Notes: a model not told the origin generated them from the letters alone. 64,000 nt of DNA from Coraliomargarita sinensis (GCF_003185655.1 NZ_QHJQ01000005.1:186001-250000), one strand, 5' to 3'; counted from the first letter of the stretch, positions 1 through 10,354 are shown. Numbers and translations: made by a program.

Positions 1-1396
1 CGCGAACCGAGGCCGAAGCAATATAGGCGAACGTAATCTGAAGGGGAGAGAGCGGGGAGGCCAACAGGTCGGTGATCGAGCCGTGGATCTTGTTCAGGAG
101 GAAGGAAAAACCGGAATTCATGAACGCGTTCATCACCACGGACATGATGATTAGCCCCGGGACCAGAAAGTCGGCGTAGGGAACGCCTTCGATTTCCTTG
201 AGCCGGTCTCCCAGTGAATAACCGAAGACGAGAAACCAAAGGACGGTGGTAAGGACAGGGCTGAGGATGGAGCCCATGAACATGCTGAGGAATCGTGAAA
301 TCTCCCGCCTGAAGAGTCCGTAGGTGCCGTAAATGCCGCGGTTCTTTTTCGCCTGCGTTCGCACTTCGTTCAGTTTCTCCAAGCCTTTTTGTTGAAGCTC
401 GGTGCTAACCGAGGGCGCTGTGACGTCTGGTTTGAGCGGATGCTCTGAATCCCCGGCGGCACGATTCTCCGCGACAATACTTTTGAAAATAGCTTCGATT
501 GACCGGCGAACCGTCTCGACATGGGCGACCTGACAGTCCGGCAGCGTCCCGATGCGCTCGAGCACGGCGGACAAACGTCGACCACCGGTCGCACCGGTCA
601 CCATCACGACGCGGTTTGCTTCCGCTTCAGCGATCGCGTCGTGGGCGGCGAGTGCCTCTGCCTCGGCATTCGATAAGGTTCTGGAGAGCTCAAGCACGTG
701 ATGCGAAGCCCCGTATTTTCGACGCAGTCCGGCATTGGAATCAATTTCCACCAGGCGGCCCTGATCAATCACGCCGATTCGGTCGGCCAGTTGCTCGGCT
801 TCCTCCAGGTAGTGGGTGGTCAGGACAATGGTGACGCCGGCATCCCGCAAATCGCGGATGTAGTCCCAGAGTTTGTCACGCAGGTCGACATCGACGCCGG
901 CAGTGGGCTCGTCGAGAAACAGAATGGCAGGACGATGGGCCAGGGCCTTGCAGATCATCAAGCGGCGTTTCATACCACCGGACAGATAGCGGGAGTTGTC
1001 CTCTGACTTTTCCAGAAGCGAGAAATCCCGCAGCAATTCATCGTGGACCGGGCTTTTAAACGGCACGCCGAAGTAGGAGGCCTGATAGATCAAGGTTTCC
1101 CGGGTTGTGAAAAAGCCGTCGTAGTTGAGCTCCTGAGGCACCAGGCCGATCAGCTGACGCGCCAGCTTGGGCTCTTTAACCACATCGTGCCCGCCCACTT
1201 TGATCGAGCCTTCGAAGCTACGGGCAAGTCCGGTAACACAGCCGATCAGAGTGGTTTTACCGGCACCATTCGGGCCAAGCAGGGCAAAGATTTCTCCCGG
1301 CGCGATTTCCAAATCGACATCGTTCAGCGCGGTAAAGTCACCGAAACGCTTGGACAGGCCGCGAATTTGCAGAATGGCATGGTTGGAAGCCGGCAT
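1..1396 (-). CDS. Fused ABC-2 type exporter: ATP-binding domain plus permease (3' end beyond window)
   Basis: My minus-strand translation from ATG 1396 is open to base 1 (465 codons) with no stop, so the C-terminus is missing. Residues 1-230 are an ABC ATPase: Walker A GPNGAGKTT at 41-49, signature LSGGMKRR near 138, Walker B ILFLDEPTAGVD near 158, and the switch histidine in TTHYLEEAE. A linker of about 120 residues leads, in the same frame, to an ABC-2 permease with hydrophobic helices starting near 370 (FLSMFMGSILSPVLTTVLW). ABC-2 exporters usually keep ATPase and permease in separate genes, so the fusion is notable but not unique. An in-frame stop just upstream (the phhB stop) fixes the start. 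The gene follows phhB by 15 bases and is probably cotranscribed with it. The substrate (drug, polysaccharide or lipid) cannot be told from sequence. Confidence 0.85.
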   Translation of the reverse strand, partial: MPASNHAILQIRGLSKRFGDFTALNDVDLEIAPGEIFALLGPNGAGKTTLIGCVTGLARSFEGSIKVGGHDVVKEPKLARQLIGLVPQELNYDGFFTTRETLIYQASYFGVPFKSPVHDELLRDFSLLEKSEDNSRYLSGGMKRRLMICKALAHRPAILFLDEPTAGVDVDLRDKLWDYIRDLRDAGVTIVLTTHYLEEAEQLADRIGVIDQGRLVEIDSNAGLRRKYGASHHVLELSRTLSNAEAEALAAHDAIAEAEANRVVMVTGATGGRRLSAVLERIGTLPDCQVAHVETVRRSIEAIFKSIVAENRAAGDSEHPLKPDVTAPSVSTELQQKGLEKLNEVRTQAKKNRGIYGTYGLFRREISRFLSMFMGSILSPVLTTVLWFLVFGYSLGDRLKEIEGVPYADFLVPGLIIMSVVMNAFMNSGFSFLLNKIHGSITDLLASPLSPLQITFAYIASASVR

Positions 1397-1411
1397 CGTT
1401 TGCGGAGTCGC

Positions 1412-1693
1412 CTAGTACAGTTTTTCGATCTGGCGAGCCAGCTTGACGTCCTTCTCGGTCACCTTGCTGCCGGCATCGTGGGTGGTCAGGCTAAAACGAA
1501 CCTTGTTGTAAACATTTTCAATTTCCGGATGGTGGTTCATCTCTTCAACCTCGAAGGCGAGGCGCATGAGAAAGCTCATCGCATCGCGAAAACTCTCGAA
1601 AGTGAACAGCTTGGTCAGCTTGTCCTTTTCAATTTCCCAGCCCTCCAGATCGCTTAGGGCCACTTCGAGTTCGGTTTCAGTCAGTGCATGCAT
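1412..1693 (-). CDS. phhB: 4a-hydroxytetrahydrobiopterin dehydratase (pterin-4a-carbinolamine dehydratase)
   Basis: This 93-residue protein has the usual PCD length and the family motif EEMNHHPEIENVYNKV near residues 49-64, where the paired histidines bind and dehydrate the pterin. It continues with a conserved strand-helix segment (LTTHDAGSKVTEKDVKLA). PCD recycles 4a-hydroxytetrahydrobiopterin made by aromatic amino acid hydroxylases, and some homologues act as transcriptional co-factors. No hydroxylase gene is in the window. It lies upstream of the fused ABC exporter on the same strand with 15 bases between them. That pairing does not reveal a shared job. Confidence 0.9.
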   Translation of the reverse strand: MHALTETELEVALSDLEGWEIEKDKLTKLFTFESFRDAMSFLMRLAFEVEEMNHHPEIENVYNKVRFSLTTHDAGSKVTEKDVKLARQIEKLY

Positions 1694-1760
1694 TCGTCTA
1701 TCGTGGAAGAGAAAGCGAAGGAGTCAAATTGAGGATCCGGGAGAGGGCTCTTGTCACAGC

Positions 1761-3656
1761 CTACCGCGTCAATTCCTCGAGCTGTTCCAGTTCCTCGTAA
1801 GCCTCCAGAATTTGATTTTCCAGTGATTCCAGTTTTTTCGCATCCGCCAACGGATCATTGTCCGAGCTTTGGTAGTATTCCGCTGAAGCCATGCGGTTTG
1901 ATAATGCGTTCATCTCTGCTTCCATGTTTTCGATTTCTGCAGGCAGGGTTTTGAGAGCTTCGCGTTCTTTATTGGAAAGTGTGCGCTTGGGTATGTCCGG
2001 CGTGGCTGCTTGTGGTGACGGAGCCGTTTTTTCCTTCGCTTTCTTTGGCTGGCCGACTTTCGCGCGATGGTTTTCCAGCCAGGTATCACAGCCACCGACG
2101 TATTCTTCGATGCGCCCGTCGCCCTCAAGCGCGATCGTGCTGGTGACCACATTGTTCAAAAAGCTTCGGTCGTGACTGACCATGAGTAGGGTGCCGCTAT
2201 ATTCCAGCAAGCGCTCTTCCAGCAGTTCCACGGTTTCGATGTCGAGGTCGTTGGTTGGCTCGTCGAGCACGAGCACGTTGGCAGGCTGAAGAAACAACTT
2301 GGCCAGTAAGAGGCGGGCCCGCTCGCCACCGGAGAGTTTGGTGATGGGCGACCGGGAAACGTGTGGGGTAAAGAGAAAGTCCTGAAGGTAGGAGAGAATG
2401 TGGCGCGGCTTGCCATTAATACAGACCATCTCACCGGCGGGATGCACGTTTTCTGCCACGCTTAGTTTCTCGTCCAATTGAGCGCGGTGCTGATCAAAAT
2501 AGGCCACCTCGAGCTTCGTCCCGTGGGTCACCGTGCCGCTGCCCGGGTCGATTTCCTTCAACAGGAGGTTGAGTAGGGTGGTTTTTCCCGAGCCATTGAG
2601 GCCGACGATTCCGATCTTATCCCCACGCCAGATCGTGGTGCTGAAGTTCTCGATAAGTGGCTGGTCGTTCCACGTATAACTAATGTCGTCGACCGAGATG
2701 ACCTTGCGCCCGGAGAGCTGTGCGTCGCTGAGGTCGAGTTTGGCCTTGCCCTGCAGGTCCCGACGTTGGGCGCGCTCTTCCCGCATCTTTTTGAGGGAGC
2801 GCACGCGGCCCTCGTTACGGGTACGCCGGGCCTGAATGCCTTTTCGAATCCAGACCTCTTCTTCCGCCAGTTTTTTGTCAAAGACGGCCTGTTGTTTGGC
2901 TTCTCCAGCCAGGAGTTCCGCCTTGCGTTCCAGATAGGTATCATAGTCGCACTCCCAGCGGGTCAGCTGGCCGCGGTCGAGGTCGAGTATCTTGTTCCCC
3001 ACGCGTTGGATGAATGCGCGGTCGTGCGAGACAAAGAGGAGGGCGATATCGGTCTTACGCAGGAATTCTTCCAGCCACTGAATGCCCGGAATATCAAGGT
3101 GGTTGGTGGGTTCATCCAGCAGAAGAATATGGGGCTCGGCGATCAACGCCCGGGCCAGCAGCGTGCGGCGCTTGTTGCCGCCGGAAAGCGAAGCGAATTC
3201 CAGGTCTCCGTCCAATTCGACGCGGTCGAGAATGTTTTCCACCTTATGCTCCAGGGCCCAGCCATCGGTTTGATCGAGCTCGTGCTGTAAATCGTCGAGC
3301 TGTGCGGCAACGTTTTCATCCTCCGGGCGCTCGCCGATCTCGTGCAGCAGATGGTGGTATTGGGCAATGGTTTCGGCCGCCTGTCCGAGCCCCTGAGCGA
3401 CGATCTCAAAAACCGTGCCGTCAAGTGCCGTCGGTACCTCCTGTTCAAGTTTGCCCACACGTAGATTGGGGATCGATTCAATTTCACCCTTATCCGGCTG
3501 AACTTCCCCGTTCAGAATACGGAGCAGGGTGGACTTGCCCTCGCCGTTGCGCCCGAGCAGGCAGATGCGCTCGCGCTTGGCGATAGTGAGCCCGGCGTCA
3601 TCAAGTAACTTGGGGCCGCCGAATGAGACGGTGAGATTGCGATAGCTTAGAAGCAC
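1761..3656 (-). CDS. uup: ABC-F family ATPase, Uup-like
   Basis: A soluble protein with two tandem ABC ATPase domains and no membrane segments, as in ABC-F proteins that act on ribosomes or, for Uup, on branched DNA intermediates. Domain 1 has Walker [10 protein letters not shown] and LSGGNKRR followed by [12 protein letters not shown]. Domain 2 has [17 protein letters not shown] and [13 protein letters not shown] charged inter-domain linker and a C-terminal coiled coil (about the last 70 residues, rich in E/K/L) match Uup rather than EttA. The frame is open to ATG 3692. I prefer GTG 3656 because the resulting start ([14 protein letters not shown]) matches the family, and the extra 12 residues look like non-coding leader. 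Neither start has a clear ribosome binding site. Confidence 0.85.
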   Translation of the reverse strand: MLLSYRNLTVSFGGPKLLDDAGLTIAKRERICLLGRNGEGKSTLLRILNGEVQPDKGEIESIPNLRVGKLEQEVPTALDGTVFEIVAQGLGQAAETIAQYHHLLHEIGERPEDENVAAQLDDLQHELDQTDGWALEHKVENILDRVELDGDLEFASLSGGNKRRTLLARALIAEPHILLLDEPTNHLDIPGIQWLEEFLRKTDIALLFVSHDRAFIQRVGNKILDLDRGQLTRWECDYDTYLERKAELLAGEAKQQAVFDKKLAEEEVWIRKGIQARRTRNEGRVRSLKKMREERAQRRDLQGKAKLDLSDAQLSGRKVISVDDISYTWNDQPLIENFSTTIWRGDKIGIVGLNGSGKTTLLNLLLKEIDPGSGTVTHGTKLEVAYFDQHRAQLDEKLSVAENVHPAGEMVCINGKPRHILSYLQDFLFTPHVSRSPITKLSGGERARLLLAKLFLQPANVLVLDEPTNDLDIETVELLEERLLEYSGTLLMVSHDRSFLNNVVTSTIALEGDGRIEEYVGGCDTWLENHRAKVGQPKKAKEKTAPSPQAATPDIPKRTLSNKEREALKTLPAEIENMEAEMNALSNRMASAEYYQSSDNDPLADAKKLESLENQILEAYEELEQLEELTR

Positions 3657-3834
3657 GTTGGATAAAGAGTGAAGGATAGGTCGGTGAAGCATCCGACTGG
3701 ATCATGGATGCCGACGCTGCGACTGAACAAGGTGCTTGTCCACTTTTCAAAACAGCAATTTTGATCTCCATTGAAAACGCAGGTTTCTGTCGCGAACTTG
3801 CGCCCGCAAGGTCGAAATTCCTCTCTAAATGCGA

Positions 3835-3862
3835 ATCGACGGCACTCGCGTGCCATCGCTAC
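3835..3862 (-). repeat. REP-like palindrome, copy 1
   Basis: Read on the minus strand it is GTAGCGATGGCACGCG followed by AGTGCCGTCGAT, with GGCAC/GTGCC arms. The same core recurs at 33126-33154, 41580-41608 and, more diverged, 4474-4498, always between genes. Confidence 0.55.
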
Positions 3863-3900
3863 AGTCGATCGGTAATGATCAAACCTTTTCTAATCCGGCA

Positions 3901-4380
3901 CTACTTCGCGCCGCGAAAATTGACGCGATCCACTGAATCCAGCACGGCCAGGGGCACTCCTCTTAGATTGATGGCGATAAAATTATCTTCATGGAGGCGG
4001 CCCTCGGCTGCCGTGAATTTACGGCCTGATCTTTTGAGGGAGATGCTCCGGATCAAATCATTACCGCTGTAAAACTCGACCACATCGAAACCAGCGGGAA
4101 ACTTGTATTCCCTTTCGAAGGAAAACTCCAAATGGTAGGCGCGATAGGCAAAATCATTGATCTGCTTTGTTTCGCTACTGATTTTATGCTCCCTTTGAAC
4201 TTCGACCGCACGCAATGTGATCCCCTGGGTGCGAATCTCCAGGGGGATGTTATCGACGGTAAATTTAAAATCGGTTTTTACCAGAGAGAGCTGCTCAAGT
4301 ATCGACTCTTTGGCATCGATTGCGGGGAGGGGCGAAAGAAACAGGGGGAGGAGCAATAGACCAATATAACGCATGAACAA
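3901..4380 (-). CDS. Small exported protein of unknown function
   Basis: I do not recognise a family. The 159-residue product begins MFMRYIGLLLLPLFLSP and a short polar stretch, a good Sec signal peptide with likely cleavage near ADA|K or IDA|K around residue 23. The rest alternates hydrophobic and polar residues, suggesting a beta-rich fold, and has no cysteine, so disulfides are excluded. A second ATG two codons later (MRYIG) is an equally good start. It is convergent with the VF530/DUF1853 group and divergent from nothing obvious. About 200 bases separate it from uup, and it probably has its own promoter. Confidence 0.6.
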   Translation of the reverse strand: MFMRYIGLLLLPLFLSPLPAIDAKESILEQLSLVKTDFKFTVDNIPLEIRTQGITLRAVEVQREHKISSETKQINDFAYRAYHLEFSFEREYKFPAGFDVVEFYSGNDLIRSISLKRSGRKFTAAEGRLHEDNFIAINLRGVPLAVLDSVDRVNFRGAK

Positions 4381-4473
4381 GACGTTATTGTAAAATGGCT
4401 TAAAGTCAACATCACCGGAACCTGTGAACTCTCCGCAGAGGATTCAGGATCGTCGTAATACATGAGGTAAGAT

Positions 4474-4498
4474 GACGGCAGAGGACTGCCGTGGCTAC
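4474..4498 (-). repeat. REP-like palindrome, diverged copy
   Basis: ACGGCAG-agga-CTGCCGT forms a perfect 7-bp stem, and the flank GGCTAC matches the CGCTAC flank of copy 1. It sits between the minus-strand exported protein and the plus-strand VF530 gene. Confidence 0.45.
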
Positions 4499-4603
4499 AG
4501 CAGCGATGTTATTCCACGGTCTATGCTGTTTTGTCGTTGAAACTGACAAATTGGCTGATGCAGGTTTGCTCTTTTAGGAACAAACGATTCCTATTGGTCT
4601 TTC

Positions 4604-4825
4604 ATGGAGCAACCCAACAATCCTCTGCACGGCTACACCCTGAAACAAATCGTGGTGAGCCTGTCCGATTACTATGGCTGGGAGTATCTCGCCGAAGAAA
4701 TACCCATCCGCTGCTTCATGTTTGATCCTTCGGTGAACAGCAGCCTGAAGTTCCTCCGAAAGACACCCTGGGCGAGGAAGAAGGTGGAAGACCTTTTCGT
4801 CTACACGCTGAAAACCTACGGTTAA
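4604..4825 (+). CDS. VF530-type (DUF2132) small DNA-binding-like protein
   Basis: A 73-residue protein with the hallmark sequence of the VF530 family: [12 protein letters not shown] at residues 5-16, [13 protein letters not shown] in the middle, and [13 protein letters not shown] near residues 46-58. The Vibrio structure shows a helical fold with SAP/DNA-binding-like features. Its biological role is unknown. It is followed 23 bases later by a DUF1853 gene in the same direction, and the two may be cotranscribed. Confidence 0.85.
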   Translation: MEQPNNPLHGYTLKQIVVSLSDYYGWEYLAEEIPIRCFMFDPSVNSSLKFLRKTPWARKKVEDLFVYTLKTYG

Positions 4826-4848
4826 CTTCTGAGTGGCGCGATAGTAAG

Positions 4849-5679
4849 ATGAACCCCTTGTGGTCGCATGCTTTAACCGATTGCCTGAAACGGGCACCAC
4901 TGCTTGTGGATAATCTGCCCGAAGCGGCGCAATTCGATCGCAGGATGTTGGGTCCTGTCGACAGCACACTTGAGTTGAATGCCAAACAAAAGCTGGGACA
5001 TCTCTACGAGTCGGCTTTGGAGGCCTTGTTGCGTGAGTCACGAAAGGTCGATCTTCTCGCTTCGTCCCTGCAGGTGGTGGATGCTTCGGGGCGGACCTTG
5101 GGCGAAATGGACTACCTGCTTCGCGACCGGGCCAATTCCGGAGCCATTCACCTCGAACTGGCAGTGAAGTTTTATCTCGCGCATCATTCCGCTACCGGGT
5201 GGAGCTATCCGGGCCCGGACCCCAAAGACGATTGGTACGGTAAGCTCGAGCGTATGCGGGACCATCAATTGCAACTTTCCAAGCTGGCGGTCGCGAAGGA
5301 AATTCTCCGTAATCGTTACGAGATTGAAACGGTCTCCGTACAGCAACTCATTTACGGTCGCCTTTTTCTCCCGTTCGATCGGGGTGACTGTCCGATGCCG
5401 GACTTACTTTCGCCGCAGGCATCACTGGGGCGCTGGCTCTATGTCAATCAGCGGGCGCAAATGCTACCTTCCTTGAGCGAGGTCCACTTGTTGCCCAAGG
5501 CCTTGTGGCCGGTCCAGGTCAGCGAAGCGCTCTTGCAAACAATGCCCAGGGTGACGGTTGCCGAACTGGAAGCAAAGGCGCAGGCACGTTGCGTCATGTT
5601 TATTCTGCCAGATTCGGCGGCGCCCGTCTTTCTGGTTCCGGACCATTGGCCGGGCCGGGACTTTGACATTCACGGATGA
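4849..5679 (+). CDS. DUF1853 family protein
   Basis: 276 residues, matching the family length. The family signature is visible: [13 protein letters not shown] at about 50-62, [10 protein letters not shown] at about 84-93, then [10 protein letters not shown] at about 101-110 and [15 protein letters not shown] at about 121-135. The D...E-x-AVKFYL arrangement resembles a PD-(D/E)XK nuclease core, where E-x-K would be the metal site, but activity is unproven for this family. DUF1853 genes are often beside VF530-like or small conserved genes in proteobacteria, so the pairing here looks inherited rather than random. Confidence 0.8.
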   Translation: MNPLWSHALTDCLKRAPLLVDNLPEAAQFDRRMLGPVDSTLELNAKQKLGHLYESALEALLRESRKVDLLASSLQVVDASGRTLGEMDYLLRDRANSGAIHLELAVKFYLAHHSATGWSYPGPDPKDDWYGKLERMRDHQLQLSKLAVAKEILRNRYEIETVSVQQLIYGRLFLPFDRGDCPMPDLLSPQASLGRWLYVNQRAQMLPSLSEVHLLPKALWPVQVSEALLQTMPRVTVAELEAKAQARCVMFILPDSAAPVFLVPDHWPGRDFDIHG

Positions 5680-5698
5680 ATCGCTCAAGAAACGAGTA

Positions 5699-6700
5699 AT
5701 GACTTCCAAGATTGAATCCATGCTAAAAGAGGCAACGGGCGCCCGGCGAGTCGGCGGATCGGAGCAGCTGCAAAGCCTTTGGAGTGGCTACGGATCCATC
5801 ATACGCTATGAGCTGGAGGAAGCGCGTTGCGCCACCGCGATTGTCAAGCAGGTGAGTCCGCCGAAGAGTGGGGCACATCCACGCGGGTGGAACACGGATC
5901 GTTCGCATCAGCGCAAACTGAAGTCTTATCGGGTTGAAGCCGAGTGGTATCGTAATTTTTCCGAAAGTTGTGAGGCGTCCTGTCGTGTGCCCCGTTGCCT
6001 GGCGGTGGAACAGGATGGCGATGAGTTGCTGCTCGTGCTCGAAGATTTGGACGCAGCCGGCTTCGGTCACCGGCGCACTCGTGTCAGCGATCATGAATTG
6101 GCGGCATGCTTATCCTGGTTGGCTCATTTTCATGCGACCTTTCTGCATGTGGCAGCAGATGGCTTGTGGCCGGTTGGTACCTACTGGCATTTGGAAACTC
6201 GCCCCGATGAGCTTGCAGTCCTTCGTCAAGAAGATGCCGGATTGGCTGAAGCCGCGGAAGGTATTGATCGGGTGCTCCGGGCCGCGCGCTTTCAGACGCT
6301 GGTTCATGGCGATGCCAAACTGGCGAACTTTTGCTTTTCACCCCATGACGCTTCCGTGGCGGCGGTTGACTTCCAGTATGTCGGCGGCGGTTGCGGGATG
6401 AAGGACGTGGCTTATTTTATCGGCAGCTGTCTGGGGGAGGACGACTGCGCGGCAAAAGAATCCGTTTTGTTGGACCTTTATTTTTCGGCCTTGGGTGCAG
6501 CGATGCGTCAGCGTGGCATAGAGAGGGATATTGATGCGCTTGAGTCGGAGTGGCGCTCGCTTTATCCGGTCGCCTGGACTGATTTTCACCGCTTTCTGAA
6601 AGGATGGAGCCCCGGGCACTGGAAGTTGCATCGTTACAGTGAGCGTCTGGCTTCGGAGGTTGTGGAAGAATGGAAGAAAGGAAACCTGCCATGCGATTAA
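5699..6700 (+). CDS. Phosphotransferase of the APH / choline-kinase-like fold
   Basis: The ATG at 5699 gives 333 residues; the frame is open further upstream but overlaps DUF1853. The kinase-like signature is clear: a lysine region IVKQVSPP near 48-55, a hinge [14 protein letters not shown] near 107-120, the catalytic loop [13 protein letters not shown] near 200-212 (Brenner motif HGDxxxxN), and [18 protein letters not shown], where the D of DFQ binds metal. This is the ecdysteroid-kinase/DUF1679-like branch, which phosphorylates hydroxyls of small molecules. The next gene, a CysQ/IMPase-like phosphatase, overlaps it by 10 bases, so the two may act on the same small metabolite in opposite directions. 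That is inference. Confidence 0.8.
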   Translation: MTSKIESMLKEATGARRVGGSEQLQSLWSGYGSIIRYELEEARCATAIVKQVSPPKSGAHPRGWNTDRSHQRKLKSYRVEAEWYRNFSESCEASCRVPRCLAVEQDGDELLLVLEDLDAAGFGHRRTRVSDHELAACLSWLAHFHATFLHVAADGLWPVGTYWHLETRPDELAVLRQEDAGLAEAAEGIDRVLRAARFQTLVHGDAKLANFCFSPHDASVAAVDFQYVGGGCGMKDVAYFIGSCLGEDDCAAKESVLLDLYFSALGAAMRQRGIERDIDALESEWRSLYPVAWTDFHRFLKGWSPGHWKLHRYSERLASEVVEEWKKGNLPCD

Positions 6701-7572
6701 ACGAAGAACAATTGCTGGATCTTTCGGGATACGCGGCAAGCGCGGCACGTAAGGCCGGTGCCTTGATCTCGGATTATGCCAAACGTGAGGTCGAAGTTAT
6801 GCATAAGTCGGGTGGAGACAGTCTTGCCTCACAAGTTGTCACCGAAGTAGACGAACTCGCCCAGTCGATCATTCTGGAAGAACTTAGATCGAGCGTTCAG
6901 GACTACGACCTCGCCCTGTTGACGGAGGAACTGCAGGACGACGGCAGTCGCCTGAAAAAGGACTATTTCTGGTGTATCGATCCCATGGATGGCACGCTTC
7001 CGTTTACCAGAGGGACGCCCGGTTATTCAGTCGCCATCGCCCTGGTAGCTCGTGACGGCTGTCCTATGATCGGAGTGGTTTATGATCCGGTGGAAAAGCG
7101 TTTGTATCAGGCAGTCCACGGTCAGAGTGTTCTCATCGACGGGGAGGTTTGGCAGCTAACTTCGCCCCAGCCCCGATCCGGGGCAGTGCTGCGCTTTTAC
7201 TGTGATTGCACCTTCGAAGAAAATCCGGAACGGGAATCCCTGAGTCGACAGATGCGGGACTTCGCCAAAGCAGAAGGCTATGCAGCCGGTGAAGTCATTA
7301 TCGGTGGCGGGGCGGTTCTCAATGCCTGCCATGTCCTTCTGCATCGACCGGCAGTTTATTTTAAACGTCCCAAGGCGAAAACCGGGGGCGGCTCTTTTTG
7401 GGACTTTGCGGCAACGGCCTGTCTCTTTAACGAGGCCGGTGCGCAGGTCAGTGATTTTTCAGGTCGAACACTGGAGTTGAACGATCCGAAGCGGAGCTTT
7501 TTCAACCATTGCGGTGTCTGCTTTACCACCGAGTCCGGGTTGACGGCAAAGCTGGGCGCTTTTTTTAGTTAG
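6691..7572 (+). CDS. Inositol-monophosphatase superfamily phosphatase, CysQ-like
   Basis: A Mg2+-dependent, Li+-sensitive phosphatase fold of 293 residues. The first metal site reads TEE near residue 78, followed by the core [12 protein letters not shown] near 99-110 and, near the C-terminus, [18 protein letters not shown] with the WDxAA signature. Homologues hydrolyse 3'-phosphoadenosine 5'-phosphate, inositol phosphates or fructose-1,6-bisphosphate. I chose ATG 6691 because AAAGGA lies seven bases upstream. ATG 6670 in the same frame would add seven residues. It overlaps the end of the kinase gene by 10 bases, indicating translational coupling. Confidence 0.85.
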   Translation: MRLNEEQLLDLSGYAASAARKAGALISDYAKREVEVMHKSGGDSLASQVVTEVDELAQSIILEELRSSVQDYDLALLTEELQDDGSRLKKDYFWCIDPMDGTLPFTRGTPGYSVAIALVARDGCPMIGVVYDPVEKRLYQAVHGQSVLIDGEVWQLTSPQPRSGAVLRFYCDCTFEENPERESLSRQMRDFAKAEGYAAGEVIIGGGAVLNACHVLLHRPAVYFKRPKAKTGGGSFWDFAATACLFNEAGAQVSDFSGRTLELNDPKRSFFNHCGVCFTTESGLTAKLGAFFS

Positions 7573-7913
7573 GTGGCGGATACCTGTGACCCTCTTTTAT
7601 CGGTGAGATGAAACCCAGAAACAGAGTTGGCTATTCGTATTTTCCTGTGGAAGGATCGGATCTGCAGTAACCATCGATATTCTGAAGATCGCCCCAGTGT
7701 TCGTCCGTCGTCGGGGGATTCACATGTCACGGCGTAGTCTAACGAAGACGGATCACACGACCCGGCGTAGTTTAAGCAACGAACGTGAGTCGATCCGGAG
7801 CATATCTGCAGAATCGTGCGTGGTTTGTGCTGTGCTGGAGCGCTAGGCTCACGAGTCGGGGGATGAATCCACCCGACGACTCAGGAACGCGTCCACGATG
7901 TCCTGGGGAAGCT
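7573..7913. other. Intergenic region between convergent genes, with hairpin
   Basis: No convincing gene. An imperfect hairpin at about 7853-7882 (GAGTCGGGGG and CCCGACGACTC) lies just past the end of the minus-strand cvfB gene. GGCGTAGTCTAA near 7732 and GGCGTAGTTTAA near 7763 form a short direct repeat. Confidence 0.4.
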
Positions 7914-8768
7914 TTATTTCGTCTCGTTTGCCGCGACGGTCTCGATGCCTTGTTCGGTGATGGTGATGCGTCGTTGTTTGTAAAGTGCGCCGATGGCCTG
8001 TTTGAAGGCCTTTTTCGAGCAGTCGAATGTCTCGCGGATCGACTCCGGGCTGCTCTTGTCATTGAAGGGGAGTCGCCCGCCGGCCGTTTCCAGCTGTGTT
8101 AAAATCTGCTCGGCCAGTGGCTCCACCCGTTTATAACCGGCAGGATCGCGGCGCAGATCAATCTTACCACCCGAGCGCACTTTTTTAACGTAGCCGGTAA
8201 AGCGGTCGCCTTCTTCCAGCTTGTCGTTGGTCTCCGAATGGTAGAGCAGCCCTCGGTGTTTCTTGTCGACAATCGCTTTATAGCCGAGCGGGGAATCCCC
8301 GTAAATCAAGACATCGACGGGGTCGTTCGCCTCATATTCCGGCGGTTCCGGTGAGATGTGGCGATGCAGTCGCGTCGAGGCAACGATTCGATTTGTGTGC
8401 TCGTCCAGATAGATGGCCACGACCAGTCCGTCGCCTGTCTTGATCGAGAAGTTGCCCTGTTCGCGGTAGGGCAGCAAAAGGTCCTTGCTCAAGCCCCAGT
8501 CGAGAAAGGCGCCGACGTTCGGCTTGACCCCGATGACCTCGAGATAGGCAAACTCGCCGACCTGCCCCTTGGGTGTTTCGGTGGTCGCGACCAGGCGGTC
8601 TTCTGAATCGCAGTAGATGAATACCTCAACGGTCCCGCCGACCAGCATGTCCATGGTGACGTAACGCTGCGGCAGAAGGATATTGCCGAGTTCTCCGCCG
8701 TCGAGATAGAGCCCGTGATCGACCGCATCGACGATGGTTAACTCATTGAATTTTCCGATTTCTGCCAT
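7914..8768 (-). CDS. cvfB: S1-domain RNA-binding protein, CvfB/YitL family
   Basis: 284 residues from ATG 8768. Three S1-like OB segments followed by a winged-helix end are visible: the first with [19 protein letters not shown] near residues 19-37, the second with [20 protein letters not shown] near 82-101, and the third near 145-215. The C-terminal 60 residues ([20 protein letters not shown]) match the CvfB winged helix. CvfB binds RNA and influences virulence or translation in Firmicutes. The frame continues upstream to 9095, but only from [10 protein letters not shown] does it resemble the family. There is no good ribosome binding site, so the start is moderately uncertain. Confidence 0.8.
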   Translation of the reverse strand: MAEIGKFNELTIVDAVDHGLYLDGGELGNILLPQRYVTMDMLVGGTVEVFIYCDSEDRLVATTETPKGQVGEFAYLEVIGVKPNVGAFLDWGLSKDLLLPYREQGNFSIKTGDGLVVAIYLDEHTNRIVASTRLHRHISPEPPEYEANDPVDVLIYGDSPLGYKAIVDKKHRGLLYHSETNDKLEEGDRFTGYVKKVRSGGKIDLRRDPAGYKRVEPLAEQILTQLETAGGRLPFNDKSSPESIRETFDCSKKAFKQAIGALYKQRRITITEQGIETVAANETK

Positions 8769-9029
8769 GGTAGGAGGGTCGCTGATGCGCGAGAAAGCAC
8801 AAGTGTTCATTTGGCGGGACTCGCGTTGACTCTGTAGTGCCTTCCCTAGCGAACGGCCCATCGCCGTCGAGGCGATGACTACGAAATTTCGTAAGGCTGC
8901 GCGACGACGCATGGTCGTTCGAGTGGAGGTTGGCGTCCCGTCTTCAGGCGGCAAATGTATGTGGTATAACCGCCTAAAGGCGGAACTCAACTGGTTGACC
9001 ACGGCCTCGAGAGTGGTTTGCTCTTTTGT
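8769..9029. other. Intergenic region between divergent genes
   Basis: This 260-base stretch must hold the promoters of cvfB (minus) and the glycosyltransferase (plus). I see no clear operator or RNA. The long minus-strand ORF extension through it looks like an accident of composition. Confidence 0.4.
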
Positions 9030-10145
9030 ATGTCCTTCGTTCCAGGCAAGCCTTCGCGTATTCTCCTGCTGAGTGCTTATCATTCCAGAAGCCACGCCTA
9101 TTGGTGTGAGGGCTTAATGGCGGCGCTGCCGAATTACAATTGGACACTCAAGACACAATTGCCCCGCCACTTCAGCTGGCGTGTACGGGCGTCCGAATGG
9201 ATCTGGGGGCTACAGGACGATGCCGATTTCGAGCGAGAATATGACCTGATCATTGCGACCAGTCTGAGCGGGCTCGCCGGATTAAAAGCGCTTCGCCCGA
9301 ACCTCGCCCGGACACCCACCTGGGTTTATTTTCATGAAAATCAGTTCGCGCACCCTCTGGAGAAACGACAGTCGGGTGACCATCAAATCGGTTGGCAGTT
9401 CTCCAGTTTGCAAAATGCACTCTGCAGCGACTGGGTCAGTTTCAACACCGCGTTTAATCGGGATACTTTTTTTGAGGGCCTGCGAGCTATGCTGAAACGG
9501 ATGCCCGAAAGGCTTCCGAACAAGCCGGTGGCAAAACTGAAGGTACGTTCGGATGTCATGCCCGTGCCTTTGACGGATACCTTCACTGAGATGAGAAAGC
9601 TCGATAAAGATCCATCGCTTGTCGTCTGGAACCACCGCTGGGAGTGGGACAAGCAACCCCAGCGACTGTTGAAGGCTCTGATAGAGTTGAGACAGGAAGG
9701 CGTCTGCTTACGCTTAGCGATGTTGGGTTCCGGTTGCGCAGGCGACGAACGCTTTCAGGCTGAGCGCGACGCGCTGGGCGATTCGATTGTGCACTGGGGC
9801 GAAGCGGAACCGGTGCGTTATCGTGAGTACCTCGGTCGGGCGGGGATCGGAGTGTCCTGTGCCAAGCATGACTTTCAGGGATTGGCCGTACTGGAAGCCG
9901 CCCAGGCGGGAGCTACGGTGGTGCTGCCCAAGCGGGTGGCTTATCCCGAGTGTGTTCCCGGCGCGTATTTTTACCCGGGCTCCTCCAAAGACGAAGCTGT
10001 CGATATCGCCGATCTTAAAGAAGCCTTGCGGGCTGCGCTGATCGCCGGAAAACCGAAGCCGGTATCCTTGGCCACAATTCCGCTTTGGTCGGAATGGAAA
10101 GCGGCCTATGCGGAACGCATTAAGAAGTTGATCGGAGCGGTGTAG
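9030..10145 (+). CDS. DUF3524 glycosyltransferase, tRNA-queuosine alpha-mannosyltransferase family
   Basis: 371 residues from ATG 9030 (TTG 9018 is an alternative). The N-terminal half is the DUF3524 domain: [18 protein letters not shown] near 11-28, [10 protein letters not shown] near 46-55, [13 protein letters not shown] near 76-88 and [11 protein letters not shown] near 100-110. The C-terminal half is a GT4-like Rossmann domain ending in [23 protein letters not shown], which supplies the nucleotide-sugar binding glutamate. Human GTDC1/QTMAN in this family mannosylates queuosine in tRNA-Asp, and bacterial members are proposed to do the same. It is divergent from cvfB and monocistronic. Family assignment is firm; the substrate is inferred. 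Confidence 0.85.
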   Translation: MSFVPGKPSRILLLSAYHSRSHAYWCEGLMAALPNYNWTLKTQLPRHFSWRVRASEWIWGLQDDADFEREYDLIIATSLSGLAGLKALRPNLARTPTWVYFHENQFAHPLEKRQSGDHQIGWQFSSLQNALCSDWVSFNTAFNRDTFFEGLRAMLKRMPERLPNKPVAKLKVRSDVMPVPLTDTFTEMRKLDKDPSLVVWNHRWEWDKQPQRLLKALIELRQEGVCLRLAMLGSGCAGDERFQAERDALGDSIVHWGEAEPVRYREYLGRAGIGVSCAKHDFQGLAVLEAAQAGATVVLPKRVAYPECVPGAYFYPGSSKDEAVDIADLKEALRAALIAGKPKPVSLATIPLWSEWKAAYAERIKKLIGAV

Positions 10146-10272
10146 CTATGGCAGCGCGCCCCGGCGTAATCCAATGAAGGCGGGCTTCTGCCATCCTCTT
10201 GTCTAACTGTAGGAACAGAGCATCTATCCTAACAAACCACAATTAAATCGAAGTGGTACTAGTTTATCCGTA

Positions 10273-10354
10273 GTCGACCCGCTTCAGCCGGTTGACCGTA
10301 CAGGCAAGAGCACCCGCAACTTTCAATCGAGTCGCACGGCTGAAGCAGAGCGAC
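10273..10354. repeat. Imperfect inverted repeat with 18-bp arms
   Basis: The left arm at 10273-10290 contains GCTTCAGCCG and the right arm at 10337-10354 contains CGGCTGAAGC. The inner 10 bp pair perfectly and the outer part is GTCG/CGAC. It lies between two convergent genes (10146-10436), where no ORF is credible, and could be a bidirectional terminator or a REP-like element. Confidence 0.5.
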
